Shown here: in pieces, positions 34,215 through 41,044 of the stretch
Layout of the letters: every line of letters starts with the position of its first letter
How positions within the stretch are numbered: position 1 is the first letter of the stretch
From: Ruminococcus sp.
Lineage (GTDB): Bacteria; Bacillota; Clostridia; Oscillospirales; Ruminococcaceae
Assembly: GCA_017471405.1 (NCBI GenBank)
Contig: JAFUTK010000054.1
Location: 1 to 64,000, forward strand
DNA length: 64,000 nt
Direction of reading: 5' to 3'
Program-made: the position numbers and the translations under genes
The notes under the pieces: generated by a model
Told to the model about the DNA's origin: nothing
Database searches by the model: none
The model's input: the letters and a program-made list of their open reading frames with translations, nothing else

Positions 34215-34247
34215 TTTAAGGCAGTTTTTAAGTTAATAATTTATAAT
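34215..34247 (+). promoter_or_regulatory. TTTAAG direct repeats and -10 box of the two-component operon
   Basis: TTTAAG occurs at 34215-34220 and 34227-34232, nine bases ahead of a TATAAT (34242-34247) that lacks a -35 box at the right spacing. A third TTTAAG is at 34250-34255. The same element stands before the VTC gene. Probable OmpR-type activator site, hence autoregulation (inference). Confidence 0.55.
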
Positions 34248-34296
34248 TATTTAAGGTAAGAAACCTACAGCTATGAAACTGACAGGAGGAAATAAA

Positions 34297-34974
34297 ATGA
34301 GACTGCTGCTGGCAGAGGACGAAAAGGAGCTCTCCAATGCGCTCTGCGCCATACTAAAACATAACAATTATTCCGTCGATGCCGTCTATGACGGTGCTGA
34401 CGCCTACGCCTACGGCAGAATGGGCGACTACGACGGCATTATCCTGGATATAATGATGCCCAAGATGAACGGCATCGAGGTGCTTAAAAAGCTCCGAGCA
34501 GAGGGTATATCCTCACCGGTGCTGATACTCACAGCCAAGAGTGAGACTGATGATAAGATAGTGGGTCTCGATGCCGGTGCCGATGACTACCTCACCAAGC
34601 CCTTCTCAATGGGCGAGCTGCTGGCCCGCATACGCGCTATGACAAGGCGCAAGGCGGACTTCGCCCCCAACCTGCTGGAAATGGGCAACACTAAGCTCTC
34701 TCGGGAGACCTTCGACCTGACAGGTCCCGATGGCACTCTGCGGCTCTCCTCAAAGGAGTTCCAGCTGCTGGAGATGATGATGATGAACAAGAGCCAGCTT
34801 ATCTCCACCGAGAGATTTATGGAGAAGATCTGGGGCTATGACTCCGACGCGGAGATAAACGTGGTGTGGGTGTACATCTCTTACCTGCGCAAGAAGCTTT
34901 CGCAGATAGGTGCTGATATCGAGATAAAAGCCACCAGAGGCGTCGGCTATTCGCTGGAGGAAAAGACAAAGTAA
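34297..34974 (+). CDS. OmpR/PhoB-family response regulator
   Basis: 225 residues. The receiver domain has acidic EDE near residue 8, phosphoacceptor Asp51 in ILDIMMPKMNG, and LTAKSE with the conserved Lys. A winged-helix OmpR domain fills 125-222 (RETFDLTGPDG, SSKEFQLLEMMM, YDSDAEINVVWVYISYLRKKL). The ATG at 34297 follows AGGAGGAA by six bases; an upstream ATG at 34273 has no such site. The sensor kinase begins 12 bases downstream. Its likely targets are its own promoter and that of the VTC operon, which share TTTAAG repeats. Confidence 0.94.
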   Translation: MRLLLAEDEKELSNALCAILKHNNYSVDAVYDGADAYAYGRMGDYDGIILDIMMPKMNGIEVLKKLRAEGISSPVLILTAKSETDDKIVGLDAGADDYLTKPFSMGELLARIRAMTRRKADFAPNLLEMGNTKLSRETFDLTGPDGTLRLSSKEFQLLEMMMMNKSQLISTERFMEKIWGYDSDAEINVVWVYISYLRKKLSQIGADIEIKATRGVGYSLEEKTK

Positions 34975-34986
34975 CGGAGTAGGCTT

Positions 34987-36279
34987 ATGATAAAAAAGCT
35001 GCAAAGAAAATTCGTGCTGATAGTCGCGCTGACGCTGCTGTTCGTGCTGGGCGCCGTGGCGGCTGCCATTAATATAGTCAACAGCTACCAGCTCACCAAA
35101 AACGAGGACGAGCTGTTTGAGATGATATGCGACAACAACGGCAAGTTCCCCGACTTCTTCCGGGACGACAAGCACAGCGGAGATATGTCCGGCGAGCCGG
35201 TGCCTATCGCCAAGCCCTCTGAGCGGCGTTCCAGCTTCGGGGACAGGCATACCATCAATGAGGAGACCAAGTACCAGACGAGATTTTTCGTCGTGTATTT
35301 CAGCAGCAGCGGCGAGATAAAGAATATCGACACCGGGCAGATAGCCTCGGTTGACAGCGATGCTGCCGCAGAGCTTGCCCAGCAGGCAAAGGACTCCGGC
35401 AAGGAAAAGGGCACTATCGACATCTTCCGGTATATCCGCTCCGACAGCGACAGCGGCGAGATGTATATCTTCCTCGACTGCCGGCAGGATATGGCCACCA
35501 AGCAGCGCTTCCTTTTAATAAGCATCGGAATCTCGGCGGCAAGCTGGGTGATCGTTGTGGTGATAGTAATGCTGCTTTCGGGAAGAGTGGTAAAGCCCGT
35601 CATCGCCGCCCAAGAGAAGCAGAAGCAGTTCATCACCGACGCCAGCCACGAGATAAAGACCCCGCTGGCGATAATCTCCGCCAATACCGAGGTCATCGAG
35701 ATGACAAGTGAACCAAGTGAGTGGACCGAGAGCACCAAGAACCAGATAAAGCGTCTGGATGGACTTGTCAAGGACCTGATGAGACTTGCCAAGATGGACG
35801 AGTCGGAGGTCAGAACGGAATTTATCAAATTCGACCTCTCGGAAACGGTGGCAAAGACCGCCGCCGAGTTTGAAGCCCCGGCCAGAACTCATGGCGAGCA
35901 GTTCGAGCTGGACATCGACGAGGGATTGGAAATAACCGGCGACAAGACGCTGATTGCCCAGACCGTCGGGATATTTGCTGATAACGCCGTCAAGTACTGC
36001 GACGAGGGCGGAAGAATAACCGTCAGCTTGAAACCCTATCATAAGGGTGTTAGGCTGGCAGTAATCAACGACTGCAAGAACCCGCCGGAGGGTGACCTTT
36101 CCAGACTGTTCGACCGTTTCTACCGCGCCGATGAGGCCAGGGAGCGAAAGGGCAGCGGAGGCTACGGCATAGGGCTTTCCATAGCCAAGGCGACGGCTGA
36201 GGCCCATAGGGCCAAGATAAGCTGCACCGCCGAGAACGGCAGGATAAGCTTTTCGCTGACCTTCAAGGAGAGGGCGTAA
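34987..36279 (+). CDS. Sensor histidine kinase
   Basis: 430 residues. Two membrane helices (about 10-30 and 178-198) enclose an outside domain of about 145 residues rich in Asp and Ser that matches no sensor family I know. The H-box TDASHEIKTPL has His221; N-, G1- and G2-type ATP motifs follow (FADNAVKYCDEGG, GSGGYGIGLSIAK). No HAMP domain is clear between helix 2 and the H-box. It pairs with the response regulator upstream. The unusual acidic sensor may read cations or phosphate-like ligands, given the VTC neighbour, but this is speculation. Confidence 0.93.
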   Translation: MIKKLQRKFVLIVALTLLFVLGAVAAAINIVNSYQLTKNEDELFEMICDNNGKFPDFFRDDKHSGDMSGEPVPIAKPSERRSSFGDRHTINEETKYQTRFFVVYFSSSGEIKNIDTGQIASVDSDAAAELAQQAKDSGKEKGTIDIFRYIRSDSDSGEMYIFLDCRQDMATKQRFLLISIGISAASWVIVVVIVMLLSGRVVKPVIAAQEKQKQFITDASHEIKTPLAIISANTEVIEMTSEPSEWTESTKNQIKRLDGLVKDLMRLAKMDESEVRTEFIKFDLSETVAKTAAEFEAPARTHGEQFELDIDEGLEITGDKTLIAQTVGIFADNAVKYCDEGGRITVSLKPYHKGVRLAVINDCKNPPEGDLSRLFDRFYRADEARERKGSGGYGIGLSIAKATAEAHRAKISCTAENGRISFSLTFKERA

Positions 36280-36314
36280 AGAAAAAATAATCTTCACACA
36301 GTTTTCATATTTGA

Positions 36315-36346
36315 TTTAAGTTAGTTTAAGGTCAGGGGAATATAAT
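36315..36346 (+). promoter_or_regulatory. TTTAAG direct repeat with -10 box of the VTC operon
   Basis: TTTAAG at 36315-36320 and 36325-36330 (10-base period, one helical turn), then ten bases to TATAAT (36341-36346). No -35 box fits, so activation by the neighbouring regulator is likely. Confidence 0.6.
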
Positions 36347-36376
36347 AAAGACAATGAAAGCAAGGGGGATGAGAAT

Positions 36377-37129
36377 ATGGCATTCCAGACCGTATTCAAA
36401 AGAGTCGAGAAGAAATACCTTCTCGACGAGCAGCAGTACCTTGCACTCAGGGAAAAGCTTAAGGACTATATGACGGTAGATGAGTACGGCGAGACCACCA
36501 TATGCAACATCTACTACGATACTCCCGAGCATATCCTGGTGCGAAGGTCGCTGGAAAAGCCCATCTACAAGGAGAAGCTCCGGGTCAGGAGCTACGGAAC
36601 GCCAAAGCCTGACGGAACGGTGTTCGTAGAGGTCAAGAAGAAGTATAAGGGCGTCGTCTATAAGCGCCGGGCCTCAATGAAGCTGCCGGACTCCGATAGG
36701 TTCACCAAGGGCATACCGGTGGGCACAAAGGATAAGCAGATCGAAAACGAGCTGCTGTACTTTATGAAGTTCTATAGGGGGATAGCTCCCGCAATGTATT
36801 TAAGCTACGAAAGGATAGCCCTTTTCGGCAACGAGGACCCGGCGCTCCGGGTGACCTTCGATCGCAATATCATCTTCCGCGAGGAGGATCTAAGGCTCGA
36901 GAGCGGCTCCTACGGCAGAACGATACTCCCCGAGGGAACAAGGGTGATGGAAATAAAGATCACCAACGCAATGCCTCTCTGGCTCGCCCATATGCTCGAC
37001 GAACTGAAGATATTCCCCGCATCCTTCTCTAAATACGGCTCGGCTTATACGCTGGTCTGCAAGGATAAGCTGGCGGCAAAAGAAAATGAAAATACTGAAA
37101 AGAAAGACAAGGTGACCAACTGTGCTTGA
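36377..37129 (+). CDS. VTC-domain protein (polyphosphate polymerase-like)
   Basis: 250 residues, a single VTC/CYTH-type tunnel domain. Basic and acidic motifs on alternating strands are visible: FKRVEKKYLLD, CNIYYDTP, EKLRVRSYG, VFVEVKKKYKGVVYKRRA, LRVTFDRNI and VMEIKI. In yeast Vtc4 such residues bind nucleotide and polyphosphate; bacterial versions lie beside DUF4956 and surface-protein genes, as here, and their reaction is unproven. The last 20 residues overlap the DUF4956 gene by eight bases. AGGGGGA precedes the ATG. Confidence 0.9.
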   Translation: MAFQTVFKRVEKKYLLDEQQYLALREKLKDYMTVDEYGETTICNIYYDTPEHILVRRSLEKPIYKEKLRVRSYGTPKPDGTVFVEVKKKYKGVVYKRRASMKLPDSDRFTKGIPVGTKDKQIENELLYFMKFYRGIAPAMYLSYERIALFGNEDPALRVTFDRNIIFREEDLRLESGSYGRTILPEGTRVMEIKITNAMPLWLAHMLDELKIFPASFSKYGSAYTLVCKDKLAAKENENTEKKDKVTNCA

Positions 37130-37811
37130 AAATTTAGCTTCAACAGTAACAACGACAATATCCTCTATAACCGTAACAAATGAGAGCTTCGCTGTGTGCA
37201 GCATCGTTTCCCTGCTGCTGGGTGCTCTGATAGCCTTTACCTTCTGCTTTAAGCAGAAGAAGTCAAGAGGCCTCGTCCTCGCACTGACTATCCTTCCCCT
37301 GCTGGTGCAGGTAGTAATTATGATGGTAAACGGAAATATTGGCACTGGTGTTGCAGTGCTGGGCGCATTCAGCCTTGTTAGGTTCCGTTCCGTTCCCGCC
37401 AGCGCCAAGGATATCTGCGGCATATTCCTTGCCATGGCAGTGGGCCTTGCAGCAGGCAGCGAGCAGCTGGTGCTGGCAACAGTGTTCACAACTATCGTCT
37501 GCGCTATTACCCTTATCTACAGCTTCTCGCCCCTGGGCAGAGCAGATAAGGCAGTCAAGGAGCTGCATGTCACTATCCCCGAGAGCCTTGATTACAGCGA
37601 GATCTTCGACGATATCTTTGAGAAGTACACCTCAAGCAGCGAGCTGGTATCCACCAAGACCACCGGTATGGGAAGCCTCTACAAGCTGACCTATGAGATA
37701 ACCCTCAAGGACGTCAAGGAGGAGAAAAAGATGATCGACGAGATCAGAACCAGAAATGGAAATCTCGAGATCAACTGCTCCAAGAAGGCAGAAAACCCCG
37801 ACCTGCTCTGA
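37122..37811 (+). CDS. DUF4956 membrane protein
   Basis: 229 residues. Four membrane helices lie in the first 140 residues, with the family mark GNIGTGVAVLGAFSLVRFRSVP, followed by a cytosolic ferredoxin-like domain (about 145-225). GTG start, overlapping the VTC gene. DUF4956 and VTC domains are regularly paired in Clostridia; a joint membrane enzyme or transporter is likely, and the function is unknown. Confidence 0.9.
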   Translation: MLENLASTVTTTISSITVTNESFAVCSIVSLLLGALIAFTFCFKQKKSRGLVLALTILPLLVQVVIMMVNGNIGTGVAVLGAFSLVRFRSVPASAKDICGIFLAMAVGLAAGSEQLVLATVFTTIVCAITLIYSFSPLGRADKAVKELHVTIPESLDYSEIFDDIFEKYTSSSELVSTKTTGMGSLYKLTYEITLKDVKEEKKMIDEIRTRNGNLEINCSKKAENPDLL

Positions 37812-37833
37812 TACATCTGAATAAGACCGATAA

Positions 37834-37863
37834 TTCCCCTCTCCGGTAAAACGGAGAGGGGAA
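37834..37863 (+). other. Intercistronic stem-loop
   Basis: Perfect 12-bp stem TTCCCCTCTCCG / CGGAGAGGGGAA with loop GTAAAA and no T-run. It lies 24 bases before the next gene and probably stabilises or processes the message. Confidence 0.65.
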
Positions 37864-37886
37864 CGCACTAAAGGAGATGCATTGCA

Positions 37887-39983
37887 ATGAGATATACAAG
37901 GCTTAATAAGGTCTGCGCAGGGCTCTGCGCCGTGGTGACGGTGCTTACTGCTGCCGGCTGTTCATCATCGGACAGCTCATCATCTGTCAGCGACAGCTCT
38001 GTTAATGAGGTGCTGTCATCGACCGCAGAGGTCGATAACGTAACCTACGACACCAGCGTTAAAGCCTCCGACCTGGAGACCGGTTTTGATGAGCAGTTTT
38101 CCTCGAAGATAAGCTTTGAGGAGGGCTCTGTGACTGCTGGCGAGGGCGTGACCGTCACCGGCACCACCGCCACCATTACTGCCGCCGGGACTTACCTTGT
38201 CTATGGCAGCTGCGGCAACGGCAGGATAGTCGTGGACGCCGGCAAAAAGACCGAGGTGCGCCTTGTGCTGAGCGGCCTTGACCTCACCTGTGCCGACAAT
38301 GCGCCGATTTATGCCGCCAGCGGCTCAAAGCTCATCATCACCCTTGCCGAAGGCACAGAAAATAAGCTGACCGACGGCAGCGAGTATGTCCTCTCTGACA
38401 GCGAAAGCAACGTAGATGCAGCCCTGTTCTCCAAGGCAGACCTGACGATAAACGGCAGCGGCTCTCTGACAGTGAAGGCCAACTACAAGCACGGCATCGT
38501 CAGCAAGGACGCCCTTGTTATCGCAGGCGGAAAGATAACCGTTGACTCAGCCTCCACAGCCCTCACTGGTAAGGACTCCGTCAAGATACTGGACGGTGAG
38601 CTGGATATCACCGCCGGCACCAACGGCATCAAGTCCAGTAATTCGGAGGACGCAAGCTTAGGCTTTGTCAGCATTTCCGGTGGCAATATTAAAATAGTCA
38701 GCGGCGGCGACGGCATACAGGCCGAGTCCTCTCTGATGATAGAGGGCGGCGAGTTTGACATCACCTCAGGCGGCGGCAGCGCCAACGCCTCATCCTCCGG
38801 CAGAGAGGATATGTGGGGCAGTATGGGCGGAAACCGCGGCGGCAACGGCTTCGGTGGCGGGGATATGACCCCTCCTGACGGGGATATGTCCCTCCCGGAC
38901 GATTTCTCAATGCCTGACGGACAGATGCCCGATGATTTCTCCTTCCCCGACGGAGACTTCCCCGGCGGTATGCAGGGCGGAGATATGCGAGGCGGCAGAG
39001 GCGGAATGAGAGGCGGTATGCGTGATGATATGCAGGGCGGCTTTGAAAACACAGCCTTTACGGTAAGCGACGACACCGCAGCCTTTGAGCTGACAGCAGC
39101 CACCTCCGATGACAGCTCTACCTCCAGCAAGGCTTTAAAGGCGGGAGGCTCGGTAGTCATCTCCGGCGGAACGTTCACTATCGACTCGTCAGACGACAGC
39201 GTTCACTCCAACGGCAGTGTCAACATTTCAGGCGGAAAGCTCACAGCCTTGTCCGGCGACGACGGCATCCACGCCGACGAGGACGTGCTGATATCCGGCA
39301 GCGCACAGGTGGATATACAGAAGAGCTATGAGGGCATCGAGGGCAATACCATCACTATCTCCGGTGGGGACACAAAGGTCACTGCCTCTGACGACGGCCT
39401 CAACGCCTCGGCGGGCAGTTCGGACAGCGCTGGCGGCTTTGGAGGGGGCTTTGGCGGCATCAGCGAGGGAGTATACCTGAAAATAACAGGCGGCACCCTC
39501 ACCGTCAACGCCTCCGGCGACGGACTGGACTCTAACGGCGATTTCTATATGGAGGGCGGCACAGTTTACGTCAGCGGTCCCACCAACGGCGGCAACGGAG
39601 CGCTGGACTACGGCGAGCGCTGCACCGCCACTGTAACTGGCGGAACGCTGGTGGCCTGCGGAGCAGTCGGCATGGAGGAGGGCTTTGACGCCTCAGGCTC
39701 CACTCAGTATTCCTTCCTGCACAATCTGGCCTCTACGGTGTCGGGCGGCACCGAGCTTACCGTTACCGACAGCAAGGGTAATGTGCTGCTCGCCTTCACT
39801 CCTGAAAAGAGCTTCCAGAGTGTAGTGTTTACCTCTCCCGACCTTAAGGACGGGGAGACCTACACCATTACCGCCGGCAGCCTGACCGAGACAGTTACCC
39901 TGAATGGCATCTCCACCTCCAACTCCACCGGAATGTCTATGGGCGGCTTCGGAGGTGGCAACCAGCGCGGCGGCTGGAGATAA
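37887..39983 (+). CDS. Cthe_2159-like polysaccharide-binding lipoprotein (DUF4353)
   Basis: 698 residues. The lipobox TAAGC gives Cys25, then a Ser-rich spacer. The rest is a right-handed beta-helix made of units such as ISGGTFTIDSSDDSVHSNG and ISGGKLTALSGDDGIHADE, as in Cthe_2159 proteins known to bind cellulose or pectin-like acids with calcium. A low-complexity block of Gly, Met, Asp and Pro (about 310-395) interrupts the helix. A Gly/Met-rich end follows. Its place after VTC and DUF4956 is a common clostridial arrangement, often with CotH kinases, which are absent here. Confidence 0.9.
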   Translation: MRYTRLNKVCAGLCAVVTVLTAAGCSSSDSSSSVSDSSVNEVLSSTAEVDNVTYDTSVKASDLETGFDEQFSSKISFEEGSVTAGEGVTVTGTTATITAAGTYLVYGSCGNGRIVVDAGKKTEVRLVLSGLDLTCADNAPIYAASGSKLIITLAEGTENKLTDGSEYVLSDSESNVDAALFSKADLTINGSGSLTVKANYKHGIVSKDALVIAGGKITVDSASTALTGKDSVKILDGELDITAGTNGIKSSNSEDASLGFVSISGGNIKIVSGGDGIQAESSLMIEGGEFDITSGGGSANASSSGREDMWGSMGGNRGGNGFGGGDMTPPDGDMSLPDDFSMPDGQMPDDFSFPDGDFPGGMQGGDMRGGRGGMRGGMRDDMQGGFENTAFTVSDDTAAFELTAATSDDSSTSSKALKAGGSVVISGGTFTIDSSDDSVHSNGSVNISGGKLTALSGDDGIHADEDVLISGSAQVDIQKSYEGIEGNTITISGGDTKVTASDDGLNASAGSSDSAGGFGGGFGGISEGVYLKITGGTLTVNASGDGLDSNGDFYMEGGTVYVSGPTNGGNGALDYGERCTATVTGGTLVACGAVGMEEGFDASGSTQYSFLHNLASTVSGGTELTVTDSKGNVLLAFTPEKSFQSVVFTSPDLKDGETYTITAGSLTETVTLNGISTSNSTGMSMGGFGGGNQRGGWR

Positions 39984-40024
39984 CTAAAGACCTATTCTTT
40001 TCCCCTATTTTCATTTTCTTGGAG

Positions 40025-40054
40025 CGGCTCGCCAGGAGGCGGGCCGTTTCTTTT
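40025..40054 (+). terminator. Terminator of the VTC/DUF4956/Cthe_2159 unit
   Basis: Stem CGGCTCGCC / GGCGGGCCG (one wobble) with AGGA loop and T-rich tail. Confidence 0.85.
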
Positions 40055-40055
40055 A

Positions 40056-40275
40056 AGTCACGCTGCGCTCCCGTTGGTCGCTGCCACTTATACGGGCGTG
40101 TGTTCCCTGTGCCGCGACCGGGGTCTGCCCGCGCTGTGACCTTTGGTGCTCGCATTCCACAGGGTGGGGTGTGTTGGTCGCTGCCGCTTATATGGGCGTG
40201 TTCCCTGTGCCGCGACCGGGGTATGTCCGCACTGTAGCCTTTGGTGCCCGCATTCCACAGGGTGGGGTGCATATG
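40056..40275 (+). repeat. Tandem pair of about 100-base dispersed repeats
   Basis: Two near-identical units begin at 40074 and 40174, each running from TTGGTCGCTGCC to CATTCCACAGGGTGGGGTG. A diverged, inverted single unit lies at 60735-60865. No gene is credible here. Confidence 0.82.
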
Positions 40276-40330
40276 GGACTTTCGGTGCTGCACTGAGCTC
40301 CCGCAAAAGGTGGGGCGTAACATAAAGTGC

Positions 40331-40359
40331 TTTACTTTTTCTCCAGGGTGTGGTATGAT
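40331..40359 (+). promoter_or_regulatory. Promoter of the 110-residue protein
   Basis: TTTACT (40331-40336), 17-base spacer, TATGAT (40354-40359), about 37 bases before the ATG at 40396. Confidence 0.65.
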
Positions 40360-40395
40360 AGGATATGAAAAAGAAATAAAAAGGAGTGCAGTCAT

Positions 40396-40728
40396 ATGCT
40401 ATATCTAAACGGAATACCCGCGGACAGGCTCACAGTCAGGACCTCCGGGGACGGGACTGAGTTCGTGGTGCTGTTTCTTCCCTGCAAGGAGTCTCTTAAC
40501 GGCAAAATGTCACTGTCCTTCAGTATGAAACAGGTGCTGGTAAACAAGCAGTCTCCCGAGACCCACCGCAACCTTATCCTCGGAGACCCGGACAAGGAAA
40601 AGCCGGTGAGCATACTTGCCGATGACGGAAAGGGTACAGTCTACAAGCAGATAAAGATGAAAAATTCCGATATCTACAAGGCATACTTAGACGAGATAAA
40701 GAAGCGCACCGAAAACAAATCCGATTAA
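40396..40728 (+). CDS. Conserved-looking small cytosolic protein
   Basis: 110 residues, no family recognised. A beta-rich first part (1-70) with LTVRTSGDGTEFVVLFLP is followed by a Lys-rich helical end. No signal peptide or membrane segment. AAAGGAGTG precedes the ATG. It stands alone between its own promoter and a stem-loop, just ahead of the iron operon. Confidence 0.75.
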   Translation: MLYLNGIPADRLTVRTSGDGTEFVVLFLPCKESLNGKMSLSFSMKQVLVNKQSPETHRNLILGDPDKEKPVSILADDGKGTVYKQIKMKNSDIYKAYLDEIKKRTENKSD

Positions 40729-40731
40729 AGC

Positions 40732-40763
40732 AACGCCCTTCCGCATTTGCCGGGAGGGCGTTT
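40732..40763 (+). terminator. Probable terminator, weak T-run
   Basis: 12-bp stem from AACGCCCT(TCCG) to (CGGG)AGGGCGTT with a short T3 tail. It separates the small gene from the iron operon. Confidence 0.6.
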
Positions 40764-40864
40764 GGCGTTGGTATGTCTGTGAGTTAGCGTATAGCAACTA
40801 TTACTAATATCTTTTGTCAAATAAGGGCATTTTTGTGATAGACGCCAAAACAGATTTTTCATTC

Positions 40865-40893
40865 TTGACATTTAAGTTAGTTTATGCTAATAT
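40865..40893 (+). promoter_or_regulatory. Iron-operon promoter P1 with embedded operator
   Basis: TTGACA (40865-40870), 17-base spacer, TAATAT (40888-40893). The palindrome TTAGTTTATGCTAA fills the spacer and reaches into the -10, a repressor position. Confidence 0.85.
40877..40890. promoter_or_regulatory. TTAG-N6-CTAA operator 1 (DtxR/IdeR-like)
   Basis: Inverted half-sites TTAG and CTAA with six bases between, seven bases after the -35 box. The half-sites match those of DtxR/IdeR-type iron boxes. A metal-dependent repressor is inferred from the iron-uptake genes downstream. Confidence 0.7.
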
Positions 40894-40962
40894 GATGAGT
40901 GCAGGATCGTCCGTACCGAAAATCGAGTGAAGTCTGCCCCGCAGGCTTTATTTTTGACGCCT

Positions 40963-40982
40963 ACGTTAGCTTTTGCTAACGT
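40963..40982. promoter_or_regulatory. TTAG-N6-CTAA operator 2, 20-bp perfect palindrome
   Basis: ACGTTAGC and GCTAACGT with a four-T centre. A weaker promoter, TTGACG (40954-40959)-N17-TAACGT (40977-40982), has the same geometry as P1: the TTAG starts seven bases after the -35. Confidence 0.72.
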
Positions 40983-40999
40983 TTATTTTAAGCATTAGG

Positions 41000-41013
41000 T
41001 TAGTCACTGCTAA
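41000..41013. promoter_or_regulatory. TTAG-N6-CTAA operator 3
   Basis: TTAGTCACTGCTAA in the leader, 32 bases before the first start codon. It may act as a roadblock site or support cooperative binding. Confidence 0.65.
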
Positions 41014-41044
41014 TAGCGGACGTCCGGATAAAGGAGGCATTGAG

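Noticed and set aside
36301..36346. Iron operator upstream of the VTC gene, because TTTAAGTTAG resembles the iron promoter region
   Set aside because: Only the left half-site TTAG is present; there is no CTAA partner at six bases, whereas a TTTAAG direct repeat is complete.
40056..40320. Small plus- and minus-strand frames of 60-150 codons in the tandem repeat
   Set aside because: Open frames follow from the repeat's GC content. They do not share a common frame between units and have no ribosome-binding sites.
40973..41044. Longer N-terminus for the FTR1 permease
   Set aside because: The upstream start lies inside an operator palindrome, and the added residues come before a good signal peptide. 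The ATG at 41045 has AAAGGAGG.
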